From Sceloporus undulatus (lineage: Eukaryota > Chordata > Lepidosauria > Squamata > Phrynosomatidae), in assembly GCF_019175285.1 (NCBI RefSeq), contig NC_056526.1, positions 13,478,920 through 13,542,919 of the forward strand: 64,000 nt of DNA, written 5' to 3'. The notes under the pieces are model-generated. The model had not been told where the DNA came from and ran no database searches. It saw nothing but the letters and a program-made list of their open reading frames with translations. The position numbers and the translations under genes were made by a program. Shown one piece after another: positions 23,680 through 35,184 of this stretch. The first letter of the stretch is position 1. Each line of letters opens with the position of its first letter.

Positions 23680-26600
23680 TCAATATCCATAAGGTAAACT
23701 TTTGAAGTCTTTGCAGAGCACTCTCTTATCATATGTTACCCTCAGTGTTCTCTGAAAGGACTTGATCTGAATAAGTAAGGTTCCTTTAGTACTGACAATT
23801 CTATCTTGTTTAACCAAAATGTTTTTGGGGTTTTGGTGGTCATTATATGGGCAATAATCTAGGACTAGGTCCTTAAATGTGTCAAAGTTGATTTTTTCAG
23901 AGTTAGATACATTCAGAGTAATGCCCTTTACTTTCATACAAACCTGACCATCTGACAACTTGTACCCATATGACTTGGGTCCACTAGATACAAATTCTGT
24001 AATATATTGATTTGCTGGGATCTCACTGGTCAGATCCCCCAAGAAGTCCCCTAAAGGTGGTTTCCAGTCCTCCTGCCGACTCACAAATATGACAGAATCT
24101 GTGTCATAATACAAGCAGCGGTCTTGTAATCTGTCCAATACATCATACAGCTCTAACCGTGCATAAGCAGTGGTGAAACAGGCTATTATGGCATTTGTGT
24201 CTCCGGATTGTGTGTAATGGTCTTTAGCATATTTCCAGGAAATGATAACAGCATCATCATTGATAACATCAAAGCTTATAACCTCATATTTTGTGGAAAA
24301 TGCATAATTCAGAACCTCTGAAGGTTCTCTTACAATACTGGTGTTAGACATATCTGTACGTTGACCAAATTTACCCCATAAGGAGTTTAGAAGTAATTTA
24401 GCACTTTGGCGCTTTGTGGGGTTCTTCACAATCTGATCAGGACGTAACTGAATACCTTCTTTCTCATAGAAAGTGTTGATGTATTTGTTCTTCTTTTCTG
24501 CATCTGTACACCAGCTAGGGTACCCAGAAGCTTCTTGTTTCTGGCGTAGGTTCTTGTTGACATATTCTGAAAACAGATCTTTAGATCGTTGTTCAAAATG
24601 CCATATTTCAGAAATGCTGATTATTCTATAGGACTTCTCTATAGCCTTCAGGAGTTCCACAGTGCACCACGTTCCTTCAAGAGCTCGTTCCTCATCTCTG
24701 TGAGCACAGGGTTCCCACTGTTTGGTTTCTGCACATGTACGGCAGAGAGTAAAAATAAGCTTACCCCCCATCTTAGTAGGCAACACAGGGAAAAAAAGGC
24801 CTCGTGGGGGAAGCACTTTAACTTTTGCAATTCCAAAATACTCAGAAAGTGGCCTAAAGTCTTTATAAATTATGCTAGGGTGCCCAATTGGGTATTCTTT
24901 GGTTTTGTTAACGAATGGGTATAAACTAGTGAAGTCATAATAGTGGATTTCCTCCCCATGCTTTGCTTTGTAGTATAGGGAGACAGCATTTGTTCTGCCC
25001 CCAAAGAAAGCATCTCTGGGCTGCAGAGGGATTGGCAGTTTGTTTTTAGAGAGAAATGCTCTAAGATTCTTATCAGATTCTAGCATCTCCTTCCATTCAT
25101 GCTCCCAAATATTTCTGACTACAAAGCCTTTTGTACTAAGATAGCTATGTTTTTTCTCCATGTTCTTTTTAAGTTCACAATATGTTGTGCCTGTGATAGG
25201 ATTCCGGGCATTCTGTTCATAGCAGATGGAACAACCATGAAAAAAACATCCATTAAACTCAAAGGCAGTACGGCACCCCTCGACCTCTGCATACCCATCA
25301 AGAAAATATCTGCCTACTTTTTCCTCCCCACCTTTCAGAGCATGTTTAATCTCAATGCCTTCTGTATGTTCCAAATACATAAGCCATTGTATTGCAGGGG
25401 TAGAATATCTCTTAGTCTGTCTATGGTAGTTGTCATGTGGAAGAATTGCTATGGTGTTTGGCTGTAAGAACATATATTTATACATAGCCATTGAAACACC
25501 AGCAAGGGTTACTAACTGGAAAGGGTCTATTCCTGATTTGTGCTGTTTATTACTATTTGTGTTGGCAGCTTCTTCCGTAACAGTCATTGCCATAATTTCT
25601 TCTCTATACAAGGTACAAGCCTTCCTCAAAATTTTGACGTTTTGCTGACAGTAAGATGCAAGTTCTTTTTGTAGATCAAAGGTGTTGTTTTCATTGTCCC
25701 TGTACCATGAAAGAAATGTTGCTTTCTCCAGTGGCATCATGCTATCAATACCATAGTTCTCCATTGTAGGCATAGGCCCTACATAGTTTAAATTCTCTGT
25801 TGTATTAAAAATATGTGGGAAAAAGCTCTTGCTTCCTTCAAAACCCATAGCTTGAGGAAGTTGTGCTAACTTCATGGGGAGGAAATTTGAACTGTCTATA
25901 AACCTTATGCCTAGTTTAATCACAGTTACACAAATCAGCTTGCTAGCCTGTGCTATGAGCTTTATCTTTTGTCTTTCAGTCAACAGCTGTCGGACAATAA
26001 AATAGCTATCGTAACGCATGGCATAATGGGCTATGAAAGTGTAGCCTCTGTATTTTGGTTTAATAAATTTACTAACAAAATCTGAAACACACTTTGTTCC
26101 TTTGAACACCCATGTATCACCCTTTTCTAAGCACATGGCAAAAATATAGATGGGGGTGTGATTGCCTGCCTCCTGTAAGCATTCAATATCATAGAAGATA
26201 TATTTGTTTGATATTTTAGGATTTTTGAGAGGGTACATGAAGCATAGATGAGTGTTGATATCGACAACTGGATTCTGACACTGTTTGCAGCACTTCCTTT
26301 CACGCCTTGTTTTCTCGCACTTGACCTTTTTTTCTGATGCCAAAACACTATGTCTTTCCAAGCAGGTCTCAGATTGCAAAACAGTTTACAATTAGGGCAA
26401 CATTTCCCAAATCCTGGTTCACAATTTCTTTCTAAACACAGAGAGCATAGGTACTTGCATTTATGGCTGTGGCTGTAGACAGTACCACACACACTGCAAC
26501 AGTTTTTCATACCGAAGAATCCTTTTATATTTCGAATCCCATAATAGTGTTCATCATATAGCAATAGGAAATATGTTTGTTCGTATATTGGGCCTTCTTC

Positions 26601-27381
26601 TGACCTAAAGATCTTCCACTCATCATTGACATTATGGACCACACCTATATTTACTTTTAAATGTCTCTCAAAGGTCACTACATCACTCAGTGTTATTCTT
26701 CTCTCAGCTGAAATGCCAAGCTCCTCATATAAACGTCTAGCATTTTCCATCAAGTTAGCATCAGTGTGATTCTCAGTTGTCATAACTGCATAGACTTCCA
26801 GCAAAACACAGATTATTGCCTCTGTTATTTAGATCCACTAAATGCCTTTTCTTCTTGTGTAATACTTCACTGTAAAGTATAGATCCTATAGTTCTACGCC
26901 CATACCCACCCTTATTTCTGATCACTGTGACAACAAGTCGTAATGTGCCATCAAGGTGGATCTCTCTATTGCTCTGTGACAAATCTGCAATGTTGTTGAG
27001 GAAGTCCACAGCAGACAAGTGTTCCTTGTGCCTCTTTACAAAGATAAAAGGAACGCTTAACTGATCGCTGTCTAGACATAGTTGAACTAAGTCATCATAG
27101 TGTACTTTCTCATTAAATTCATCAATCAGTTGCTGTAGAATGTCATGGAACTTCTCTTGTGCTTGGAAGGGATCACTTAATTGTTCCAGATTGTTAATCC
27201 TGAATGATACTCCATACTGGGCTACTAGTAACTGAAAAGCATGGCGTTCCCACTGATCTAACCTTTGCAGGTGAATTCTTGGTGACTGTGAACTTTCTGT
27301 GTCAGCTGGAGAATCTCCCTTGGACACACCAACATTGGTATTTGTGTTTGATAAGATGGTAGGGGCTTCCTCATTTGACAA
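23680..27381 (-). pseudogene. Polinton protein-primed family B DNA polymerase (fossil)
   Basis: Family B polymerase of the protein-primed (pPolB) type, which in Polintons is thought to copy the element from a terminal protein. In order along the minus strand: an N-terminal region, a cysteine-rich zinc-ribbon-like segment (CCSVCGTVYSHSHKC...CCPNC), an exonuclease domain (FYDIEC and AHYAMRYDS), then the palm with DFTSLYPFVNKT, KLLLNSLWGKFGQR and YYDTDSVIF. A continuous open stretch of about 900 codons covers the exonuclease and polymerase domains. As a whole the gene looks broken, with about two breaks. Treated as a fossil; domestication cannot be judged from sequence alone. Confidence 0.9.
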
Positions 27382-27439
27382 GTCCGTGGGGCTTCACACA
27401 GCAAGGTTACAGTTGAAGACAATAGGATCTGAAATAGAG

Positions 27440-28320
27440 ACAGTTATTATTTATTTATGTATATCCCACCTTTCTTCCAGTATAGGGACTCAAGGTGGCT
27501 AATATCAGTACAAGTTTTTAAAAGCATTACAATAAAGATACAAAATTTTAAAAATAATTAAACAATTTTAAAAATTTAAAAATATTACATATTAAAAATT
27601 AAAATATATTAAAAACCCTATACAAAACTCTATACAAACCTCACACAGTATTTAAAGTCCAACCTTTATCAGATTGAAAAAGCCTGGTGGCATAAGAATG
27701 TTTTTATCTGCTAGGTAGGGAGTTCCAGAATCTGGGAGCAGCCACTAGAAGGCTCTCTCTCTTCTCCCCCATCAAAGAGGGTGGTAGGACAGAGAGAAGG
27801 GCCCCTTCCAATGATCTCAATGCTCTTGTGGGCTCATAAAGGGAGATAACTTGGACCCAAACCGCATAGGGCTGTATTGCTCAAAATCAGCACTTTGAAT
27901 TGTGCCTGGAACCAGACCATCAGCCAATGAAACTGATGCAACAAGGGAGTTGAGTGCTCTCTATAGCCAGCACCCATTAACAACCTGGCTGCAGCTCTTT
28001 GGGTCAGCTCATGTTTCTGAGCACTTTTCAAAGGCAGCTCCATGTTAAGCACATTACAGTAATCCAAACAGGATGTAACTAAGGCATACACCACCGTGAC
28101 CAGATCTGACTTCTCCAGGAATGGGCACAGTTAGTGTACTAGGTTTAACTGTGTAAAAGCGCTCCTGGTAATTGCTGATATCTGGGCCTTCAAACCTGTG
28201 TTTTCAGGGGGAGCATAAACCCATCTAACACAGACTGAATATTTGTTCTTGGATCTGTCTTTTCACTGACCAGGAGCTATTCTGTTTTGTCTGGATTACG
28301 CTTCAATTTCTTTGCTTTCA
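27440..28320 (-). mobile_element. L2 LINE inserted in the Polinton
   Basis: Minus-strand L2 3' part: it starts at the decayed KLKRNPDKTE block, continues with VTSCLDYCNVL...QRAAARLLMGAGYREHSTPLLHQFHWL and ends in the noncoding tail (plus strand 'tatttatgtatatcccacct'). It is 5'-truncated, with stops and frameshifts. It separates the Polinton polymerase from its upstream open segment, so it is younger than the Polinton. Confidence 0.85.
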
Positions 28321-28674
28321 TCCAGTTCTGTCCATATTTATGGCTTTATTTAAAATGTTTAAAGCTGTTACACTACTTTTCTGTCTGGACTTCACTCCTT
28401 TTGTGAGGGTTGCATTTTCCTTGTCACCAGTTAATTTCTTACCCTTTAAAGTCAACTTGAACTCATTAGAGGAAATATCAGGATTGGAACTATCCAGAAT
28501 GTCCATTTTTTGTTTTTTAGAGAGAGGCTCCAAAGCCTCTTTTTGCTTTATGTTCAGTGGACAGTCAGTCACAGCATCTTCAGGACTGTTTGTACTCATC
28601 ATGTCTTTAGCCAATGGTGTGTTTTGTTTATTGGGATCTTCTGGACCAAAGGACTTCGGAGGTGGTGAGTTCAA
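28318..28674 (-). pseudogene. Upstream open segment of the Polinton fossil
   Basis: A 118-codon minus-strand segment, polar and lysine-rich (for example EPLSKKQKMDILDSSNP), ending where the L2 begins. Its position upstream of the polymerase and same strand suggest it is Polinton sequence, possibly an N-terminal extension or a neighbouring gene. No domain recognised. Confidence 0.4.
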
Positions 28675-29019
28675 AGTAAAAATTGTTCTAAGGAGCTTTG
28701 ATTTGCTGTTGCTTTTCTCCTCAAACAGTCACCAAAGGGTGTCTTGCCTGTTCAGTGCTGTTGGAAGCTTAGCCTATTTTGGAAGAAAACAGAGTACATC
28801 AGTCTCAAGAAATCTTTACAAGTCCAAAGTTATTTAACCTTCCAGACTTGTTCCCAGCCCAACCTGTCACACCTTGAGGAAATTTCACTGGCATTTGGAT
28901 TTCTCCTATTAAATATAAACATATATCCACACACACTACATTAATTGTCAATACAAAACATCAAGCACAGACATATAAAAGAGGGGACTGTAAAAACAGA
29001 AGCTTATATTTCACAGACT

Positions 29020-29395
29020 ATGGCCCAGTACATACCTGACTTTATTACTGGAGCAGTGGTGGCTTTTTTTCCTCCACAGGGAAGCCATAGCTGCCAAACC
29101 ACGCAGCTTCCCTGAGGAGAAAAAAGAACCTGCAAAAAATGGGTTCTTTTAAAGCCGCAGTGGCGGTGTAACAAGTGCACCACTGGTTCACTTGTTATGT
29201 AAGCGCCGCATGACAATGTGCGGATGCCGTGCAGCGCTTATGTAACAATGGTGGCACCCGTGTACGCAGGGCGCTGCCATTGTTACGGTGCCGTGCCATA
29301 CCAGGGTTAGGGACTGTGAGGTTGCTGTGTGGTCCTTTAACCCTAGTACGGTGTAAGCACGGTGCTTTAGCACCATTTATACCAGGCTTATAAGA
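29020..29395. mobile_element. GC-rich MITE, same family as 63,500
   Basis: Imperfect inverted ends ('ctatggcccagtacatac' against 'ttataccaggcttataag'), an inner palindrome around 'taagcgccgc...gcagcgctta', and a block 'gggcgctgccattgttacgg' also found at 63,578. CpG-rich, noncoding. Confidence 0.5.
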
Positions 29396-29734
29396 AAAGA
29401 GAGAGAGCTTTAAAAGGCTAAGTGTCTTGCATTTTTCATTTATTACACAAAAGCAGAAGCCTTAGCAGTAGTGACTGGTGAATTCTTGCATTCATAGGGC
29501 TGTAATGGGGCTGCATGCATATCTTAAATTATTCTTGCATGTAATACACGTATGAGAACACACCTGTGAATTTTTGTGTCCATTTCTCTCAGAAACACTA
29601 TCCATTTCCTAATGAATAATCTTAGCCATCCAAACTGTTTCAGAGATCATAGCTACCAAAAATCTTGTTGAAATAGGTTTTGTGCAGGCAGGAAAATGCA
29701 TCTGAAAAGCAAATTACTTTTTATGAAGTCGAAT

Positions 29735-30140
29735 AATAATAAATAATAATAATAATAAAATCTTTATTTGTATCCCGCCCTTCCAAAAGATCAGGGCGGC
29801 TTACAATGGTGCAACGAGTGCAAACAAAATACAGAAGTTAAAAACATGTAATCAACAGTAACAACAGACTAAAAAATAACAATAAAAGCCCCTTAGCCCA
29901 ACCTCATGGCCACGGAAGAGGAGGGAGGCCCACAGGATATTTAATCGGGGAATGCCTGCTTGAATAGGAAGGTTTTGAGGTCCTTCCTAAATTGGGCCAG
30001 GGTGGTAGATGAGCGGAGCTCGGTGGGCAGCGTGTTCCAAAGGGCTGGGGCAGCTGTGGAAAAGACCCTTCTCGAAGTGGAAGCTAACCTGGCCCCAGGC
30101 ACCTTCAGCAATTGCTGCCCGGATGTTCTGAGGGTGCGAG
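29735..30140 (-). mobile_element. L2-type LINE 3' end
   Basis: An (AAT)n tail, then 'ctttatttgtatcccgccct', then a minus-strand C-terminal frame (ALWNTLPTELRSSTTLAQF, FLFKQAFPD). 5'-truncated, at the boundary with an unrelated repeat. Confidence 0.75.
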
Positions 30141-30365
30141 GCGGATTGTACGGGCTTTCATGGCTGGCATCCATAGTTTTTTGTGGGTTTTTCGAGCTAT
30201 GTGACCATGTTCTAGAAGAGTTTATTTCTGACGTTTCACCAGCACCTGTGGTGGGCATCTTTAGAGAATACTGGAAATTCTCTGAAGTATTCTCTGAAGA
30301 TGCCAGCCACATAAGCTGGTGAGAATAAACTCTTATTGAACATGGCCACATAGCCCAAAAACCTA
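30140..30365. repeat. Unclassified interspersed repeat
   Basis: Contains 'gggtttttcgagctatgtga', 'ctgacgtttcaccagcacct' and an internal inverted copy 'atgccagccacataagctgg'. A related fragment lies in PYROXD1 intron 1 at 58,480-58,565 ('gccacatagccctaaaaacc'). Family unknown to me. Confidence 0.5.
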
Positions 30366-30491
30366 TAAATTACTTTTTCCTAACCACTGAATGAATAAAC
30401 CAGATATCCCACAATCTACATATGAAAGTACATCTAACACTAAAGCACTGTGCTGAGCTAGGAGATTAATCAGTTCCATGCACTCTTTTAT

Positions 30492-30715
30492 TGTTGTTGT
30501 GCGCCTGCAAGTCATTTCTAACATATGGTGACCTTAAGGCATACTTATCATGGGTTCTCTTGGTAAGCTGTGTTCAGAGGAGGTTTGCCATTGTCTTCCT
30601 CTGAGGTTAAGAAAGTGTTACTTGCTGAAGAGCACCTAGTGGGTTTTCATGGCTGAGTTAGGATTTGAACTCTTGTCTCCCAGACTCCTATTCCAACACT
30701 CAAACTACTACGGTC
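30492..30715 (-). repeat. MIR-like tRNA-derived SINE
   Basis: Antisense copy: 'ttgttgttgtgcgcctgcaa', 'acatatggtgaccttaaggc', then the head 'tgagttaggatttgaactct' and 'caaactacta'. Same family as 8,932. Confidence 0.75.
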
Positions 30716-31519
30716 CTGGGAAAACCATTTAGCAATTAGGTAATCCATTCATCCTGAGAATACTGGCCTGGGATATGATTTTGAGTATAAATGTAGATGC
30801 TTTGGCACTAGCAATTTGGTCTAGTTTGAAGCAGGACAGAACCTCTGTCCAACTTCTACTAGATTCCTCAATAAACTGACCACCCCCCCCCTGCCATGGC
30901 GGCTCTTGAGGCATCTCTATTCTGGACATCCCTCAATTGGAGCTATGCTTCAGAATAGTATTTCCATTAGCAAAGCCTACAACTTTACCTCCTCCTACCT
31001 TTGTTTCATTAGTTCCTGAGTGTGTGTGTGTGTGTTGATTACTTTCCTAACAAAAATAAGAAACCTTATTTGGAATTGCCTCTGGAGTTCTGTGTGGTTT
31101 GGAATCAATGTAGAAAGGGAATGATCCCAGACTGAACATTGCTCCAGCCAAGATGTACTTTTATTTGAGCTATTACAATTCTCCTAAAATATATTAACTG
31201 GTGGGTGCCCTCCTGAAACCCCCAGCTTTTGGGTACCAAAACAATCTATGGCATCTTCAGTTGAAATGATCTTCCCTGCACTCATGTTACCTTTGTTATA
31301 TCAATAAAAGTGAGTAGGGAAGGAGGAGGAAAAGATAGAAGGGTCTGAATGAGAAAGAAAGTGAGATGGAGGAGCCAAAAGAGAAAGAAGCAGGAGATGG
31401 GTTTGAGGAAAATCTTTCATTTAATTTTCCAAGATCTTGGCACTGTGTGAGTAATACACTGAGGACTCACAAATGGGTTCATTGCAGCTCACTTAAAATA
31501 ATATTACATAATAATTAGA

Positions 31520-31715
31520 CAGTGGGTCCTCCTCTTATGAGGGGGATCCATTCTGGATCTCTCTGCATAAGGGCAAATCCGTGTATGCTCATGCCCCATA
31601 GGAAACACGCCATTGCTTTTATTGTCGCGTGGCTTCCACATAAGTTGGAAGCCGTGTATAGTGCGCCCACATATGACATGAGTGCACTGTATATTATACA
31701 ATGCTTTCAACAGAA
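31520..31715. mobile_element. Mariner-type MITE
   Basis: Begins 'acagtgggtcctcctcttat' and ends 'gacatgagtgcactgtat', giving short inverted ends of the CAGTG...CACTG type, with a low-complexity middle and no coding sequence. Confidence 0.45.
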
Positions 31716-31719
31716 ACCA

Positions 31720-33065
31720 GTCCAGAATGTAATCAAGTAAAGAAAGACGTTACTGAAGAGAGTAATGCTCCTAAGACTCTAAACACTTCCTTTTCCGTGC
31801 AGACCCCTGAAAAGTCCCTAGTTCTTTGAGGGCTTTGGTCTTCTACTAAGCAAATTATTCCTCTCACCTTCACTCCATTCCAAAACACACCTTTCCCCTC
31901 CTTTTACATTATTCTGTTTGACTTTCCCCCTAAATTTAGCTGTTCTTCTGCATCACCAATTGAGCAATCTGAGCAAAAAGTTCTCTTTTTCCCCCTCCAC
32001 CCTCCCTGCTGTCATCTGAAAACAATCACAGAGCCTGCATACCAACGGCGCTAAGTGGAACATTTCCAGAAAATAATATTTCTTCTCTGAGGGAGCCAGC
32101 CTTCCACCCTAATGACCTGAGTCACTAAAGCATATTTTTTACTTCAACATTAATTGCTAAATCTATAAAGTTAGGTGAAATCTCTAGACAATGACTTAAT
32201 AATTTAGTTCCAGTCTCTGCTTCTACACACACTTTGCCTGATATATATCTAGTCAGATAAGTTCACATTCAATCACTCCGAGAATCAGTCCAGACCGGGG
32301 GGGGGGGGATTATTTGAAAGTTTTGTTCCTATACAAACTGTTTTTGTTTTGGAGAGATACATGATGTTATACCCATCCTGAAGTATTCCTGGGGAACTCC
32401 TGGGATTATAAAAGACTTTTGTCCATTTCTGAAATGTTGCTGGAGTCTAGATGTGACATGTGCTCAGTGGGAGGGGGATGGAGGCAGGGAAGAGAACCTA
32501 GGATATTTCAAGGAAGAGTTTGGATGGAAAGCCATGAATAGGCAGATAAAAACAAGAGTACTGTAAAATCTTGAAACTTCCCGTGAGTTTTGTCCATTCT
32601 GGATAAACCCAGAATTAAATAAAATCTCAATATTATTCTGTAGCTAGAACAGCTAGAACTTGAGGAAGTAAATGAATGGAAAGGCTGAAGTTAAACTGAG
32701 ATAAAGTAGAAAACAATGAGAAGACTATCCCCCCTAATGATTTTTCAAATCTTGTACAGATCTTGGTCTGTTGGATCATTGTTTTGTTGTGATATCATGT
32801 TTTTAAAAAATGCTTCATTATTATAAACTGCTTTGAGATTTTTGAAGTGAGGAGCACATCTTAAGATAGCTCTAGAATGGCAATAGTGAAAGCCTCCTCT
32901 TTGCCAGGTTTTCCTCAGGTCATAGTCCTTCCTCTCAACTCTACTTCCACCTCCACCTCCTTAGCAGGATTAGTCCAAGAAATTTTGCTGCTTGAGGCAA
33001 ATGATGTTCCTTCCCCAATTCCATGTATAGAAGCAAACTGGACTGGTTCAACATTAGCATTGGGA
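31720..33065. other. Intergenic, nothing recognised
   Basis: Single-copy-looking AT-rich sequence with a G-tract at about 32,298. No ORF with a recognisable domain, no splice-consistent exon and no clear repeat. Confidence 0.5.
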
Positions 33066-33069
33066 TAGT

Positions 33070-33265
33070 TGTAGATGTGGGCTTTCAAGTTGTTTCCAAC
33101 TTATGGTGACCCCAAGGCAAACCTATCATGGGGTTTTCTTGGCAAGCTTCTTTAGAGAGTGACTTGCTCTGGGTCAACCAGTGGATTTCATGGCTGAGCG
33201 GGGATTCAAACTTTGTTCTCCAGAGTCATATCCCAACCCTCAAACCACTATATCATGCTGACTCC
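33070..33265 (-). repeat. MIR-like tRNA-derived SINE
   Basis: Antisense copy with 'ctttcaagttgtttccaact', 'tggtgaccccaaggcaaacc' and the head 'gagcggggattcaaactttg'. The following 33,270-34,030 shows nothing I can classify. Confidence 0.75.
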
Positions 33266-34039
33266 CCAAAGACAGCAAGTGAATGTAAATGGTGCAAGAC
33301 GGGCTGGGTGTAGCACAGCACTATAGCTCTGTCTTCCAGCAAACAGTTTAGGAGAATCGGGAGGAATGGTTAGATGGCCGCTACTGATGTCCCTGCATCT
33401 GTCACCTGAGGTGGTGGCTTCACTCTGCCTACTGTTAAGGTTGCCCCTCTTCCTCAAGCTTCTCTGCTCCTTCCTCAGGTCAAAAACTAAAACCCAAACC
33501 CTGTCTGTGTTGGTTTCCAGTTCTACTTACAGCACTGTCCAACTTTGCTGAGGCGAACTATTTACTAACCTTGGCAGCTGTGTCACCCATTTCTTCTTGT
33601 GCCCTGTTGCTGCTTCCCTGTGCACAACCCAGAGCCCAATCTGGGCATTTCTATATAAGGGAATAAATAGTCCTTAAAGGAGACCCTCTGAAATGAGCAG
33701 GATTTGTTAGTGGCAACTCAGGAATATCATTGATATCAGTGGGTCTCAGAAATGGGGTAAGACCAAGGCTGAATTCCAGAAGGGTCTAACTATACCACTG
33801 AACTGCCTTGTCTTGCCTATGGAATACTATTGGGGATCCAACAATCCACTACTGCTACCTTCCACTGCTAACCCTCCTGTATTTTCCCACTTCTCCCTCC
33901 AGCTTAGTTCTTCCAAAAGAAATTAATGAGGCAGAAAAATAATTTAAAAATAAAACAACCCACACTATTGTTTGTTAGGACTACGAGACCCCCCCCCCCA
34001 CCTTCCTTCTGGAAGCATTCTAGTCACTCTCTTTCACAA

Positions 34040-34780
34040 AAGCTCGTTCCTTCCCTCCCCACTCACTCCCACCTCCATTGCTTCTATAAATTGGTCAGAG
34101 CCAGGAAACGTTACTCTACAGCCAGCATATGTAGCCCACAAAAATCTAAACAAATCACCACTTCCCAACCCTGAAGTTGAACCACACATTCAAAATGCTA
34201 CAATACCACCACACCCTCCAGATTCATCTCACTTGATGTCTCCACCAGCCGTGATTTGTTGCTGCTCTTCCTCAATGTGCTACTGTGTAGAAAAAACAGA
34301 ACAAGGGTGAAAAGAGTCAATCAGCAAGAAAGTAAGATGATTTCTGGTTATCACAGCACAATCTGATCATCTTTGTCAGAGAAACGCACCACATACAGAC
34401 CAACCCTCCCTCTTCCTGCCCTCCCTTTTGGTTTCGTTTCTCTCATTTCCCAATTCTTGCCTCCTGAGCCCTTGCTTGTGGTCTGTCCTCTGTGTGACAG
34501 AAAGAGAGAGCAAGGAGTGTTGCGTGAAGTCTGATGGAGTTGTGCACTGAAAAAAAAAGGAAGGAGAAGAACCAAATCCAAAGGAGGGCAGGGTGGGGAA
34601 CATTTCCTCCCAACCAGGGGAGCCATCAGCCAGTATAATTTAAGGACTAGGAACATGATGTGCTTACCTGCTTTTCACGTGATGATGGTACTCTACAGAT
34701 GTTTCATCCTTTTCCTCAGTGAATTTTCTGTGATAAGAGGAATACACAAACTAAAAAAGGCTTAAGCCTTCACCTAAACC
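34040..34780. repeat. Local duplication, copy 1
   Basis: Matches 36,184-36,287 plus 37,057-37,600 in order: 'tagcccacaaaaa', AAAATGCTACA, 'agaccaaccct...cttcctgccctccctt', 'ggtttcgtttctct', 'gatggagttgtgcactgaaa', 'cagtataattt' and 'ctcagtgaattttctg'. Minus-strand frames through it are not conserved overall. It holds an exon-like piece at 34,668-34,727. Confidence 0.8.
34668..34727 (-). other. Exon-like 60-bp segment, copy 1
   Basis: Bounded by a good acceptor (TTATCACAG) and donor (GTAAGC) on the minus strand, with 19 open codons reading KFTEEKDETSVEYHHHVKS. The duplicated counterpart at 37,518-37,577 has the same length and frame. Gene identity unknown. Confidence 0.3.
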
Positions 34781-35184
34781 TAATGGGAAAAGCAACACGT
34801 TACACCTTCCTTTCCTCTCTGCTGTTAACTGACTACAAACTACTTTCTTTTTGCAATTTTGTACTCTGTTTGTGGCACTTGAAGTAAGCTGAAGACTAAG
34901 TGGGAAAGGGGAGGAAGGCAAGAGAAACTGGGACATTTCAAAAGCATCTGAAAAAGTGGGACATCAGATATTCCCACAGAGGATCAAATGCAGAAATTGA
35001 AGGAAAAAAAATAGTTTTTAAGATCTCCAGTCAATGCAGTCTTGTGTCCCATCCTACCCCTGGCCTACTTCTGGAAAATACAATGGGATGTTAGGTGTAT
35101 CTGACACTCTCCCCTCCATTCACTTCTGTATGTGGCTGCAACAACCCTTCTAGGACTGTTTGCTTCCTAGACATCATGTATAGC

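Larger units (their letters stand above)
23240..28860 (-). mobile_element. Polinton/Maverick fossil (incomplete), split by an L2
   Basis: A minus-strand fossil of a Polinton, a large self-synthesising, virus-like DNA transposon. The recognised part is a protein-primed DNA polymerase B gene with its upstream flank. No integrase, capsid, protease or packaging ATPase was found in the window and no terminal inverted repeat could be fixed, so the ends given are approximate. The element is broken: about two breaks in the polymerase plus one L2 insertion. The polymerase core is nevertheless long and open, suggesting moderate rather than great age. Confidence 0.85.

Noticed and set aside
24589-25648. 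Plus-strand ORFs of 72-122 codons
   Set aside because: Antisense shadows of the polymerase frame.
28340-28837. 165-codon plus-strand ORF
   Set aside because: Antisense to the Polinton upstream segment; hydrophobic composition is the mirror of the lysine-rich frame.
34351-34656. 101-codon minus-strand ORF in the duplicated block
   Set aside because: The duplicate at 37,199-37,506 does not keep the frame, so the long ORF is not supported; only the 60-bp exon-like piece is.
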